From assembly GCA_963674955.2 (NCBI GenBank), contig CAXXKR010000004.1, positions 496,001 to 560,000 on the forward strand: DNA of 64,000 nt, read 5' to 3'. Source of the stretch: G963674955 sp963674955 (lineage in GTDB: Bacteria > Desulfobacterota > Desulfovibrionia > Desulfovibrionales > Desulfovibrionaceae). The notes under the pieces were generated by a model. It was not told the origin of the DNA, made no database searches, and saw only the letters and a list, made by a program, of their open reading frames with translations. The position numbers were made by a program, and so were the translations under genes. Positions within the stretch are counted from its first letter, which is position 1, and every line of letters starts with the position of its first letter. Shown here one piece after another: positions 34,981 through 44,329 of this stretch.

Positions 34981-35520
34981 TTAATGACACGGTGAAATGC
35001 GGGTTGCCGGGTTTTTGAAATATGTAACACAAGGTTTACCTTTTGAGACAAAACGACTGATAACCTTGTTCGCTTCGATATGGAATTTCAGTGACAGGTA
35101 CTTGGAGTAAACCAGGGCGATCTCCGGGTGGACAGCACCGACGATGGTCATAATGCCCACGGTTCCTCCAAACACGTGGTCAGCCAACCGGAGAGCATCT
35201 CGGCGGGAAGCATGAGGGTAGGGATGGATGAACCATCAGGACGCATCGTGGGTATAATACCCACGGTGTTCGAGATGACAGGGTCTGCCTTGATTTTCTC
35301 TGGTGGGCAACTGTTGCCATTACGGTAACGGTTGGTGTCGGGGAGCTGCGTGTCGATGATCGACACGGTGGTTGAGAAGACAGCATCATTCTTGATCTTC
35401 TGGAACTGACGAGGCCACGCAACCCCGATCTCATCACACACATGGCGCGGCGAGAAGTACAAGAGTAGGAATGGATTAACCATCAGGACGCACCGTGGGC
35501 ATAATGACCACGATGCCTGA
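34981..35520 (-). pseudogene. Shuffled fragments of a phage P22-type antirepressor gene
   Basis: Leftward frames here repeat pieces of the P22 antirepressor N-terminal domain seen more completely at 39089-39412: YFSPRHVCDEIGV, two versions of the KIK(N/A)D-x-V-x-S/T-TV segment, LMLPAEMLSGWLTT, and TIVGAVHPE out of order. The pieces are in shifted frames and the domain segment occurs at least twice, so this is a duplicated, decayed tract. Frame 35148-35483 is the longest open part (111 codons). It abuts the left end of the IS3 element. Confidence 0.6.
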
Positions 35521-35645
35521 TGGTGTACTTTCTACCCCGGCAAGAAAGTTGCGTTGCGATCAGCCCAACGCAGGTCGAGATGACCTGCCCATGAAAAACT
35601 GGTCCACGCCCAATGTTAGGGTTATGTGGACTGTAGGAGGTTTCA

Positions 35646-35924
35646 ATGGGCATCAGAAAGCACACACCAGAACAGATTATAGCCAAATTGCGTGAAGCAG
35701 AGGTTCTTTTGGCCCAGGGAGAGACGGTTTCCAAAGTCAGTCACAGACACGGCTTGACTGAGCAGACGTATTATCGATGGCGCAAGGAATATGGCTGAAT
35801 GCGTGTCAGTCAGGCCAAGAAGCTTAAGGATCTGGAGAAAGAAAACACTCGCCTGAAGTGGTTGGTGGCAGACCTCAATCTGGACAAGATGATCCTGGAA
35901 GAAGCAGTAAAGGGAAACTTCTAA
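35646..35924 (+). pseudogene. IS3-family OrfA with an internal stop
   Basis: Starts MGIRKHTPEQIIAKLREAEV with an HTH (HGLTEQTYYRWRKEYG), then TGA at codon 51 where the family has Gly, then continues in frame with the leucine-zipper region MRVSQAKKLKDLEKENTRLK to TAA at codon 93. GGAGG precedes the ATG. Confidence 0.8.
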
Positions 35925-36820
35925 GCCCTTCGCACCACCGTCGTTGTGTATACCGGGTTCGAGAGAAGATGCAGGTGTCAGAACGAAGAGCTTGCCGAAT
36001 ACTTGGCCAAGTCCGTTCTACGCAACGATACGGTTCCAATCCTCGTGCAGATGAAGCGGCACTGACAGCCGCAGTGATTGAATTAGCTACCTAATACGGA
36101 CGATATGGATACCGTCGGATATTGGAGCTGCTGCATAGTGATGGTTGGAAACTCAGCCACACGAGGCTGGAACGCATTTGGCGACGTGAGGGGCTGCAAG
36201 TCCCGCAAAAAAAAGCAAAACGTAAACGACTATGGCTTGCGGACGGCTCCTGCATTCGGCTTCGTCCGTGCTGGCCAGGTCATGTTTGGTCATATGATTT
36301 CGTCATGGACAGAACCCATGACGGCAAAGCCTTTCGAATGCTTACTGTGATCGATGAATATATTCGCGAATGTCTGGCAATCGACGTAGCCAGAAGCCTC
36401 AAGTCGGAAGACGTGCTTTATCGCTTAAGCAGGCTGTTTGTTGAACGAGGAGCACCGGATCATATCCGATCGGATAACGGGCCGGAGTTCACGGCAAAAG
36501 CCGTCAGAAAATGGCTGGGACGAGTCGGAGTAAAGACTTTGTTTATTGAACCGGGAAGCCCATGGGAGAAAGGATACAACGAAAGTTTCAATGGGAAATT
36601 GCGTGACGAATTCCTCAATGGAGAAATTTTCACAACACTCAGGGAAGCTCGCTACTTGATTGAAGAGTGGCGTTGGGAGTACAACATATTCAGTCCTCAC
36701 AGCGCCCTGGGATGCAAGCCACCTGCGCCCAAGGCCACTCTCCCCTCGGGGGGAGAGTGGAGCCAGCCCTCCAAACGCCAAGGGAAGAGCACTAACATTG
36801 CGGGTGGCACAAACGGATAG
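35924..36820 (+). pseudogene. IS3-family OrfB (DDE transposase) with an internal stop
   Basis: The frame has the HTH_21 segment (ACRILGQVRSTQRYGS), then TAA at 36092-36094 probably from a Gln codon, then the rve core: YDFVMDRTHDGKAFRMLTVIDEY, SDNGPEFTAK, and SPWEKGYNESFNGKLRDEFL. All three acidic residues are present after the stop (frame 36122-36820). OrfB would normally be made by frameshifting from OrfA. Confidence 0.8.
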
Positions 36821-36862
36821 GGCAGGTCAGTCTCATGTCGAATTAAAAGACTGGAATAGTTG

Positions 36863-38473
36863 ATGTATATTGACCCACTCGTCGTTCTGCTCGCCTTTGG
36901 ATTCGGCTATTTCAGCAGTCGCATAGGCCTCCCCCCGTTGGTGGGATATCTTCTGGCCGGATTCGTCATGTCCACTCAAGGTTACACCTCTGGGCCGGCA
37001 ATTCAAGCCATTGCAGATGCCGGGGTCACAATCCTGCTCTTTACCATTGGTCTCAAGTTGCGCTTACGAAATCTCATGCGGCCGGAGGTTTGGGCTGGAG
37101 CAAGCCTGCACATGCTGGTCACTGTAACAGCTTTTACAGTAGCCCTTTTGGCCGCATCCACGGCAGGGTTGTCACTATTCTCCGACATGGAGCTCAAGAC
37201 GGCTGTTTTGATCGCCTTTGCGCTGAGCTTCTCTTCAACAGTTTTTGCTGTGAAGATTCTTGAAGAATCGGGCCGGAGTTCTTCGCTTAATGGCCGAACG
37301 GCTATTGGTGTGCTCATTATCCAAGACATCTTTGCGGTCCTGTTTCTTGCTTTTTCAACAGGAAAAATTCCATCTCCATGGGCCGTAGTTGTGCTTATGG
37401 CGTTGCCTGTTGCACGTACTATATTTATGCATATTCTCAACCGTATTGGCCACGGAGAACTTCAAGTCTTGTTTGGGTTTTTCCTGGCTTTTGTCGCAGG
37501 GGCTTATGCCTTCGACCTGGTAGGACTCAAAGCCGACCTAGGAGCTCTTGTAATAGGGATGCTGCTGGCACCGCATTCTCGCTCCCTAGATATGGCTAGA
37601 GCCCTTTATTCCATAAAAGATTTTTTGTTGGTCGGCTTTTTTCTCAACATCGGCTTGTCCGGTCTGCCCACGCTGCAAATTCTTGGGATCGCTGTCATCC
37701 TGGTCTTAGTCATACCTTTCAAAGCGGCTCTATTTTGTTGGCTGTTCACCAGATTCAAGCTCAAGGCTCGCACCAGCTTTATCACTGCGTTGAATCTGGG
37801 AAGCTATTCTGAATTCGGCCTTATTGTTGCTGGGATTGCCGCTGGTCAAGGATGGCTTTCCAAAGACTGGCTCCTCACGTTGGCCTTGGCCTTGTCAATT
37901 TCATTTTTGGTATCTTCTCCAGTAAATCGGTTGGCGGAAGATTTGTTTGACAGGATCGGCAAGTGGCTGCGGCGATTTGAAAGTGAAGACTACCATCCGG
38001 ATGAAGAACCGTATCAAGCCGGAACTTGGCAGATCGCAATTTTCGGTATGGGGCGCGTGGGCACAGGGGCATATGAATATTTCACTGAGAAGTTTGGTCC
38101 CGTGGTAATTGGTTTCGATTTTAACGCAGAACGGGTTGACCGTCACTTAGAGCAAGGCCGTCAAGTCCTTCTCGCAGATGCCACCGATGTCGATTTCTGG
38201 CGTAGAATTCCCCAGACTTGCAGAGCTTTAAAACTTTACATGCTGACCATGCCAAATTTAGAAAGTCAGCTTTACGCAATAGGGAAAATCAGGAAGTTGT
38301 GTAAGGACACTCCTATCGCGGCCATGGCGCAATTCGATGATGAGGTTGAAATTCTCAAGGAGGCTGGCGTATCGACCTCCTTTAACGTTTTTGCCGAAGC
38401 CGGTTTCGGTCTGGCGTCACACACGTTTCATGATATCGACCAACTCAATATCGAATACTACAAAGCCGATTAG
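36863..38473 (+). CDS. Kef-type monovalent cation:proton antiporter with RCK/TrkA-N domain
   Basis: CPA2-family antiporter of 536 aa that exchanges K+ or Na+ for H+. About 12 membrane helices occupy residues 1-375, including GYLLAGFVMS and the conserved IGVLIIQDIFAVLFLAF motif with the ion-binding QD. A TrkA-N nucleotide-binding domain follows (IAIFGMGRVGTGAYEYF, about 393-500). ATG 36863 is chosen over TTG 36860; ribosome site weak. It lies between an IS3 element and a solo IS3 end, which suggests transfer as cargo, probably with the amphi-Trp gene. Confidence 0.9.
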   Translation: MYIDPLVVLLAFGFGYFSSRIGLPPLVGYLLAGFVMSTQGYTSGPAIQAIADAGVTILLFTIGLKLRLRNLMRPEVWAGASLHMLVTVTAFTVALLAASTAGLSLFSDMELKTAVLIAFALSFSSTVFAVKILEESGRSSSLNGRTAIGVLIIQDIFAVLFLAFSTGKIPSPWAVVVLMALPVARTIFMHILNRIGHGELQVLFGFFLAFVAGAYAFDLVGLKADLGALVIGMLLAPHSRSLDMARALYSIKDFLLVGFFLNIGLSGLPTLQILGIAVILVLVIPFKAALFCWLFTRFKLKARTSFITALNLGSYSEFGLIVAGIAAGQGWLSKDWLLTLALALSISFLVSSPVNRLAEDLFDRIGKWLRRFESEDYHPDEEPYQAGTWQIAIFGMGRVGTGAYEYFTEKFGPVVIGFDFNAERVDRHLEQGRQVLLADATDVDFWRRIPQTCRALKLYMLTMPNLESQLYAIGKIRKLCKDTPIAAMAQFDDEVEILKEAGVSTSFNVFAEAGFGLASHTFHDIDQLNIEYYKAD

Positions 38474-38497
38474 GCTTTCTGACACTCCATCGACTCA

Positions 38498-38773
38498 TCA
38501 AGAAATGGTCACATTGCCGGCCCCCTGAGTATCGCCTTCATTCCATTCGATCTCAATTTCAAGAGAGCGTTTCAATGAAGTTCGGCCCTGCTCCTCTTCA
38601 GCTTTGATCTCCAACGTCACATTTTCAGGAATAACAAGTTCTACCTCGGATGCCTGAGAAGAAAGAGTAATTTTTCCGAATTCAATCTTGTCTGCGATGG
38701 CTCGAAGAACTGAAGCTGTTTCGGCAACGGTTTTCTTTTCTGCACTTTTAAACAAGATAGTTTCGCGTCCCAT
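38498..38773 (-). CDS. Amphi-Trp domain protein
   Basis: 91-residue protein opening MGRETILFKSAEKKTVAETA and ending with the motif LEIEIEWNEGD typical of the amphi-Trp family, small proteins of unknown biochemical role often found beside cation antiporter genes. ATG 38773 has AAAGGAG 7 nt upstream, so the longer frame to 38836 is not used. Convergent with the Kef-type gene. 38837-39033 shows no gene. Confidence 0.8.
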   Translation of the reverse strand: MGRETILFKSAEKKTVAETASVLRAIADKIEFGKITLSSQASEVELVIPENVTLEIKAEEEQGRTSLKRSLEIEIEWNEGDTQGAGNVTIS

Positions 38774-39033
38774 ATTTTTTCTCCTTTTGAATTGCTGGCC
38801 CGCCCCCAGTTTGTAATTCGGTATTCTGTTAATCAATATTGACCCTCATTTGCCAATATTCAAAATTTAGTGGCACATGCCAGTTAAATTTGACAGGGCA
38901 GTTTATAACAAATCGTCTTGGCCTAGCCAAATATTATCAGACAATTGCAAGATGCTTAGTGAGGGTGTGTTTAATTATTTAATCTATTTTTAAGGAGGAA
39001 CAATGAATAACAACGAGCGCCATTGGAATCCCT

Positions 39034-39067
39034 ATATTGCCTGTGGTACAAACGGATAGGGCAGGTG
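39034..39067 (+). repeat. Solo right end of the IS3 element
   Basis: About 34 bp match the IS3 right end at 36796-36829 with few differences (shared ACAAACGGATAGGGCAGGT). No transposase is attached. It lies directly beside the second antirepressor copy, as the full IS lies beside the first. Confidence 0.7.
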
Positions 39068-39088
39068 AGAGAAGACAGATTTTTTTAA

Positions 39089-39412
39089 TCATCCTAGGCA
39101 ACCGTTGTGATATTTGTAACGGTAGCGTGCCAGAGCCAACTGCTTGCGCGGGTCGCTGATCTTGCGGATCGTGGTCAGCCAACCGGAGAGCATCTCGGCG
39201 GGAAGCATGAGATGTTCACGGCTTCTACCGTCCTGACCAACTGTGGTGATGATCACCACGGTTGCCGAGAACACAGAGTCTGTCTTGATTTTCACGTACT
39301 GACTTCTCCAATCAACCCCGATCTCATCGCACACATGGCGCGGCGAGAAGTACAGCTTGCCGTTCTCCGGGTGGACAGCACCAACGATGGTGCCGCCTCC
39401 GGTTCTCTGCAT
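39089..39412 (-). CDS. Phage P22-type antirepressor N-terminal domain protein, probably truncated
   Basis: 107 aa from ATG 39412. The P22_AR_N domain is recognisable: LYFSPRHVCDEIGVDWRSQY, KIKTDSVFSATV, then HLMLPAEMLSGWLTTI and a final helix LALARYRYKYH. Full antirepressors have a further C-terminal domain, absent here; the frame ends near the solo IS end. A longer frame upstream to 39508 exists but has no better ribosome site. Fragmented copies lie at 34981-35520. Confidence 0.6.
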   Translation of the reverse strand: MQRTGGGTIVGAVHPENGKLYFSPRHVCDEIGVDWRSQYVKIKTDSVFSATVVIITTVGQDGRSREHLMLPAEMLSGWLTTIRKISDPRKQLALARYRYKYHNGCLG

Positions 39413-39542
39413 GTGGTAGTCGAACCGCCGTCCAATTATGTGACAGGATGGAGGAAGGATTCTCTCGGGAGAACGTAGAGGGGCATGGGGGGGGAAAAAA
39501 ATTATCATGAACGTAATTATACAACGTCTCAGATTTTTACAC

Positions 39543-39574
39543 CAAAAAAGAGATCAACTCGGTTTGAGCTGATC
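39543..39574. terminator. Possible terminator hairpin
   Basis: GATCA-a-CTC and GAG-c-TGATC pair across a 5-nt loop (39552-39574). A-tract on the left gives T6 on the minus strand; TTTTT also follows on the plus strand. No obvious gene upstream on either strand. Confidence 0.4.
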
Positions 39575-39671
39575 CCGGATTTTTCGTTCAGTGAGAGGAA
39601 GGGTATTGTCGCGGTCCTGGCTTGACCATGATTCGCGCTCAGTTGCTGTTTAAACGTTTTTATTTTGCAAC

Positions 39672-40016
39672 ATGACACATTGGGTCATAGACAATGCAAA
39701 AATGTCTCAGAATGGAAATATGAGCGTTTGGCGGCAATTAGGGCTGTCTGAAAACACTGTGGGCTATTTCAGAGGCGTTGTTGTGAGAATGCGGGAAGAG
39801 GAAGAGAGCATGTATGGGGATGACCATACCAATCATCCTTCCTTCCTACCCCTTATGTTTCAGGCAGAAGACACCCTGACGACATACCTTGTCATGTGTT
39901 TGAAAAAGACAGTCAAAGATGTCGACAACTGGATGTCAGGATGCCTTCTTCCTTACATAGGTAATATATGGGGAAACGAGAAGTATGAGAATCATTATTC
40001 CTATTTTATTATCTAA
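39672..40016 (+). CDS. Hypothetical protein, 114 aa
   Basis: Open frame with mixed composition (MTHWVIDNAKMSQ at the start, an acidic stretch REEEESMYGDD, then a hydrophobic-aromatic end). No ribosome site is visible and no family is recognised. Located in phage/IS debris; it could be a remnant or chance frame. Confidence 0.25.
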   Translation: MTHWVIDNAKMSQNGNMSVWRQLGLSENTVGYFRGVVVRMREEEESMYGDDHTNHPSFLPLMFQAEDTLTTYLVMCLKKTVKDVDNWMSGCLLPYIGNIWGNEKYENHYSYFII

Positions 40017-40540
40017 TTTTTATTCTTTTCTTGCATACTTCTTTTCGTCTACATAAGGAACATATTGATGATATGATGAGGATAAGAAGGAGAGAGATGA
40101 GACACTCTTCATGTATACACTAGGAGGAAGGATAGGTGGAGGATGGGTAGAACAATGACTATATATAATCTTTCTTCATCTTCAAGTACACTTCAAGTAC
40201 ACCTTATATTACTTCTATATAACCTATATAGTAAGTTTAAGGGGGGTGTTAGCTTAAGGTGTAACTTAAATCCATCCTCCCGTAATCCTTAACTTAAATC
40301 CACGATTTTGTTTAAAAAGTTCTCAAGTAAGTTTAGGCTGTTATGAGGTTGGACCATTTCTAATAAAACTGAGCCTGTGCTCATCAGGTGTTCGCTTTTT
40401 TTCAAAGTCGATGCCCTAAAAATAAACTACAGGATGTGTTTTTCTAAAAAGCATGGTAATAATCCGAAAGTGAAACAACTGTTGCGGTTTGATCTTTTCC
40501 CTGCGCGCATGCTATCCGACATCACCTTGGAGACCAGCCC
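40017..40540. other. 524-bp AT-rich gap with short direct repeats
   Basis: No supported gene. Contains a tandem CTTCAAGTACA pair (near 40179-40202), a palindromic TATATAACCTATATA segment, and two copies of AACTTAAATCCA about 33 bp apart (near 40264 and 40299). It may hold the promoter of the next kinase, or be a remnant of a plasmid/phage control region. Confidence 0.4.
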
Positions 40541-43180
40541 ATGTTTGGATATGGTTCCATACGGCGTAAAATTATCACTCTCTTTCTTATCTCCGCCATT
40601 CCTGCGATTACTTTTCTTGTATTCGACGGGTTGTGGCATAGAAATGAGACCATTGCCCAATCTCAACAGGAACTATTGGATTTTATCTCCCTGCTTGCCG
40701 AAAGACAGGAAAAAACTACCCTCAAGACCCAATATCTTCTAGACGCCTTGTCCAAAAAATCAGCAGTCCAGAGATTTGACGTACAGGCCTGTCGACACTT
40801 GTTCAATGCCGAACTCAAAAATCATCCCCAGCTTGCTGGAATTCATCTGGTTGACCTGAAGGGAAATCTTATCGTTTCTGACACCCCCCGTACATTTGGA
40901 AATTTTTCCAAAACAAAGCATTTCAGAGATGCCGTGACTACAAAGGCCTTTGCTCCTGGCGAACAGATAACAGGCCTGCTCAGGCCAATACAGATTTTTC
41001 CCTTTGCTCACCCCGTGCTTGACCAAGCAGGGGACGTCCAGGGAGTGCTGGTAACAGCTATGCTGCTTGACCGATACGGCCAACAATTTGCGGAAAGCGA
41101 ATTCCCGGAGAACTCTTTTGTTGGTGCCTGTGATCACAACGGCATCCGACTTTATCGTTCTCCAAAAATCAGTGCGGGGGCCATTGGCCAGCCAATTCGC
41201 AAGTCAATGTTTGAAACAGCTAAGGGCAGGGACCTGAAAGGTTTCAAATACGATATCGGATCAGACGGAGTTGAGCGCATCATTGCCTTTTGCCAAATCA
41301 GGCTTGATTCGGACAAGCCACCATATATGTACGTGTTTGTAGGCATTCCGAGCGCCACAGTCCATGCCAAGGCTAATAACAGCATGATTTGGCAAGTGGC
41401 CTTGTTTTGTCTTTTGGCTATTTTGACAGTAAGTATTGGCTGGTTTTTCGGCGGACGAAATCTGGGAAGACGGCTTGAGGAATTGGCTCACTTTTCCTCG
41501 CTGGTCGGTCAGGGAGACCTTTCAGTTCGGGTAAAGCCCGATTCGAATATCAAAGAACTCACCACCCTTGCACAATCTTTCAACGCCATGGTTGAATCTC
41601 TGACGCAGGAAATTACCGAAAGAAAAAAAAATGAAGACGCCTTCCGACTCGAAGCCTTGCGCCGCCGTATCCTAATGAATTGTAGTTATGATGGAATTGC
41701 CATCATCGACCAGGACCATCGTGTACAAGAAGCCAATAAACGCTTCGCGCAGATGCTGGGCTATTCTCATGCAGAAATAGTTGGGCTGCAGACCTGGGAA
41801 TACGAAGCAAACAAGACCGAGGACCAAATCCGCAGCTTTTTTTCTGATTTGTCATGTATTAACATGGTCTTTGAGTCCGTCCATCGTCGCAAGGACTCAA
41901 GCACTTATCCGGTGGAAGTTAGCGCCAGTGGCGCTGAGATCGAAGGAAAGCAGATGGTCTTCGTCATTTGCCGGGACATTTCAGAGCGCAAGAAGTTTGA
42001 AGAGGACCTGCTTGTTGCTAAGGAAAAAGCTGATGCGGCCAGCAATGCCAAATCCGAATTTCTGGCCAATATGAGTCATGAAATCCGTACGCCGCTTAAC
42101 GGTCTCCTAGGCATGTTGCAACTCATCCAGACCACGGAACTCAAGCACGAGCAAAGGGAATATGTCCTGAACGCCATTTTGTCATCCAAGAGATTAACCC
42201 GCCTGCTTTCCGACATCCTTGATTTCTCCAGAATTGAGGCCGGAAAACTTGAAATTAACTTGGAAGCTTTTGACTTGGCCAAGATTGTTCAGCAGGTCTT
42301 CGAATTGTTCAATCCTTTGGCCATGCAGTCCGGATTAGAATTCTCCTGTGACATTGACCCCGCGATACCTAGGCAGGTCATTGGCGACCCGGCGCGTTTG
42401 CAGCAGATCTTGACCAATCTTGTGGGCAACGCTCTCAAATTTACCAAACATGGCAGCGTTACCCTGAGCGCTGCACTTTTGCCTGCCAAAACGCAAACAA
42501 AACAATGGGTCCTTTTGTCGGTTTCAGACACCGGTATTGGCATCCAGGACGATATACTGAAGGGGCTGTTCAAACCCTTTACCCAGGCAAGTGCTGGGTT
42601 TGCCAAGAACCATCAGGGTGCTGGTCTCGGCCTATCCATATGCAAGCGCCTGCTTGATCTGATGGGTGGCAGCATAAGTGTTGAAAGCAGTGCTGATGCA
42701 AAAGACAGTGGAACTACTTTTTATGTTTCCATTCCTTTTGAATTGTTTGATTCGCTCCCTTCGGGCCAGCAACCAGTCTTTGGGCCTCAGGAAACGTTTC
42801 GTGTAGGGCTGAAGATACTCTTGGCCGAAGACGACAAGGTCAACCAGTTCGCGGCTCAAGGGTTGCTTGAAAAATTGGGAAATTCGGTTGTGTCCGTGGA
42901 AAACGGTAGTCAAGTCCTGGACGCGATTCGCAGAGAATCTTTTGATTTAGTGCTCATGGATGTTCAGATGCCGGACATGGACGGAATCGAGGCCACCCAG
43001 GCCATTCGCAACGGCAAAGCTGGTGCCGCCAACAAAGACCTGCCCATAATCGCCCTGACAGCCTATGCCATGGGTGGCGACAGGGAAAAATTCTTGTCCA
43101 TGGGCATGAACGACTACATTGCAAAGCCAGTTGACATGACAACCCTTGTGAACATCATTAAACGGGTCTTCAGTCGTTAG
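40541..43180 (+). CDS. Hybrid sensor histidine kinase (dCache-HAMP-PAS-HisKA-HATPase-REC)
   Basis: 879 aa. Membrane helices near 10-28 and 284-304 enclose a dCache_1-like periplasmic sensor (LAGIHLVDLKGNLIVSDTP, VFVGIPSATVHAKAN). HAMP, PAS, HisKA with H513 (NMSHEIRTPLNGLLGMLQ), HATPase (GAGLGLSICKRLL) and a receiver with D807 (LMDVQMPDMDG) follow. GGAG lies 9 nt before the ATG. The kinase core groups with that at 16802-19687 rather than with the three tandem kinases, judging by HisKA residues. Nearest gene to the integrase. Confidence 0.93.
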   Translation: MFGYGSIRRKIITLFLISAIPAITFLVFDGLWHRNETIAQSQQELLDFISLLAERQEKTTLKTQYLLDALSKKSAVQRFDVQACRHLFNAELKNHPQLAGIHLVDLKGNLIVSDTPRTFGNFSKTKHFRDAVTTKAFAPGEQITGLLRPIQIFPFAHPVLDQAGDVQGVLVTAMLLDRYGQQFAESEFPENSFVGACDHNGIRLYRSPKISAGAIGQPIRKSMFETAKGRDLKGFKYDIGSDGVERIIAFCQIRLDSDKPPYMYVFVGIPSATVHAKANNSMIWQVALFCLLAILTVSIGWFFGGRNLGRRLEELAHFSSLVGQGDLSVRVKPDSNIKELTTLAQSFNAMVESLTQEITERKKNEDAFRLEALRRRILMNCSYDGIAIIDQDHRVQEANKRFAQMLGYSHAEIVGLQTWEYEANKTEDQIRSFFSDLSCINMVFESVHRRKDSSTYPVEVSASGAEIEGKQMVFVICRDISERKKFEEDLLVAKEKADAASNAKSEFLANMSHEIRTPLNGLLGMLQLIQTTELKHEQREYVLNAILSSKRLTRLLSDILDFSRIEAGKLEINLEAFDLAKIVQQVFELFNPLAMQSGLEFSCDIDPAIPRQVIGDPARLQQILTNLVGNALKFTKHGSVTLSAALLPAKTQTKQWVLLSVSDTGIGIQDDILKGLFKPFTQASAGFAKNHQGAGLGLSICKRLLDLMGGSISVESSADAKDSGTTFYVSIPFELFDSLPSGQQPVFGPQETFRVGLKILLAEDDKVNQFAAQGLLEKLGNSVVSVENGSQVLDAIRRESFDLVLMDVQMPDMDGIEATQAIRNGKAGAANKDLPIIALTAYAMGGDREKFLSMGMNDYIAKPVDMTTLVNIIKRVFSR

Positions 43181-43263
43181 GGACCGGTATAACAGAGTGT
43201 TGAAGATGTACGATAGGCCATTATCAACACAGTCCGCTAGCCGTTTTTTTTCCCGTCCTGGCT

Positions 43264-44301
43264 TCACTCAGCGGCACTGGCCACGTACCGGCTGTTGGCA
43301 AGATGGTCTAGGTCCAGGCCGGGATAAGTAAGCCGTTCCATACCAGCCGCAAGCTGTAAGATGGGGTAAGCATCCCCACCGTACTTCCTTCCCTCAGTTC
43401 TTGGCGCATGTCCGGTAAGGGCATCACTGATCTGTTCTTCCACGCCTCCTTCCCTGAATCCATCCTTGGCCGCATGCCTGAATGAATGAAAGACCTTGCG
43501 CTTGTCCGTGATGCCGTGCTTCCTGGCATACCTTCCCCACCACTGGGAAAAGGATGCGGTCAGCTTCCCTTGCTTGGAGGTCAGCTTGTGGAACAGTCTT
43601 CCCTTGCCGATCATCCGAACATAGTCCATGAAGCCCAACCGGACCAACTCAGGGTGAACCGGAACACGCCGCTTTGATGATTCCGTCTTGCGCCGCATCC
43701 CGGAGCCTACCGTAGTCATATCGAAGTAGGTGACTTCCCGTTCCTCTCGTATGGCTTCGGCTGTAAGTTGTCCCAGTTCCTCAAGCCTTGCCCCGGTAAA
43801 TGCGGCCAAGAGGGGAATCCAGTACGCCGCCTCACCTGAACCCCCTTTTGGCCGATCCCCGTCCGTGTAAATGGGGAACCGGAATATCTTGTTCATGTCC
43901 TTGATGGAGTAGGGCAAGCGGGTTGTGTAGCTCACCTTTCCCGCCTTGACCTTCACCCTGGATGCGGGGTTGTGTTCGATGTAGGCATTTTCCTCAGCCC
44001 ATCCCAGAACCGCACCGATTGCACCAAGGGACTTATCGTTGACCGTGCGAGGGGAAAGGGTCTGCAATTCTTTCCTCTTCTTGGCAAGCTCAAGAATCTT
44101 CGGAATTTTCATCCCTTTGAATTTGCCGTTCAGTCTTGCCGGGAGTTTGAGCATCGCATCCTTGTAATCCCGGACGTGAACCTTAGTTATCTCGCCTACA
44201 GGAAGGTCTCCATGCAGTTCGATAAACCGCCGAATATGTACACCAAAATCATTGACCGTTCGTTCTGGGCCGCCTCCCGCAAGGTGTTCCTTTGCCCACA
44301 T
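43264..44301 (-). CDS. int: Tyrosine recombinase (island integrase), C-terminal frame
   Basis: Catalytic part of the integrase. After a SAM-like core-binding region (RTVNDFGVHIRRFI) the catalytic domain shows Arg in TGARLEELGQL, HSFRH (H-x-x-R), a later His in LTGHAPRTEGRKYGGD and the nucleophile Tyr in KYGG. It joins the N-terminal frame (44330-44941) if one base is removed from a CCC at 44340-44342 on the minus strand, giving 558 aa. Adjacent to tRNA-Ser and arm repeats, so it is the enzyme that inserted the island. Confidence 0.88.
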   Translation of the reverse strand: MWAKEHLAGGGPERTVNDFGVHIRRFIELHGDLPVGEITKVHVRDYKDAMLKLPARLNGKFKGMKIPKILELAKKRKELQTLSPRTVNDKSLGAIGAVLGWAEENAYIEHNPASRVKVKAGKVSYTTRLPYSIKDMNKIFRFPIYTDGDRPKGGSGEAAYWIPLLAAFTGARLEELGQLTAEAIREEREVTYFDMTTVGSGMRRKTESSKRRVPVHPELVRLGFMDYVRMIGKGRLFHKLTSKQGKLTASFSQWWGRYARKHGITDKRKVFHSFRHAAKDGFREGGVEEQISDALTGHAPRTEGRKYGGDAYPILQLAAGMERLTYPGLDLDHLANSRYVASAAE

Positions 44302-44329
44302 TTCATGAATTTCGGTGAAGCTTGGTGTA

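Larger units (their letters stand above)
35581..36829 (+). mobile_element. Decayed IS3-family insertion sequence, about 1249 bp
   Basis: Ends TGACCTGCCC (35581-35590) and GGGCAGGTCA (36820-36829) are inverted and start TG / end CA as in IS3. Further inward both ends share CAATGTTAG. OrfA and orfB are each interrupted by an in-frame stop. No target duplication is evident. Confidence 0.8.

Noticed and set aside
35796..35798. In-frame UGA in the IS3 OrfA as a possible selenocysteine codon
   Set aside because: Family members carry Gly there, the IS has another stop in OrfB, and no SECIS-like hairpin was seen. Simple nonsense decay fits.
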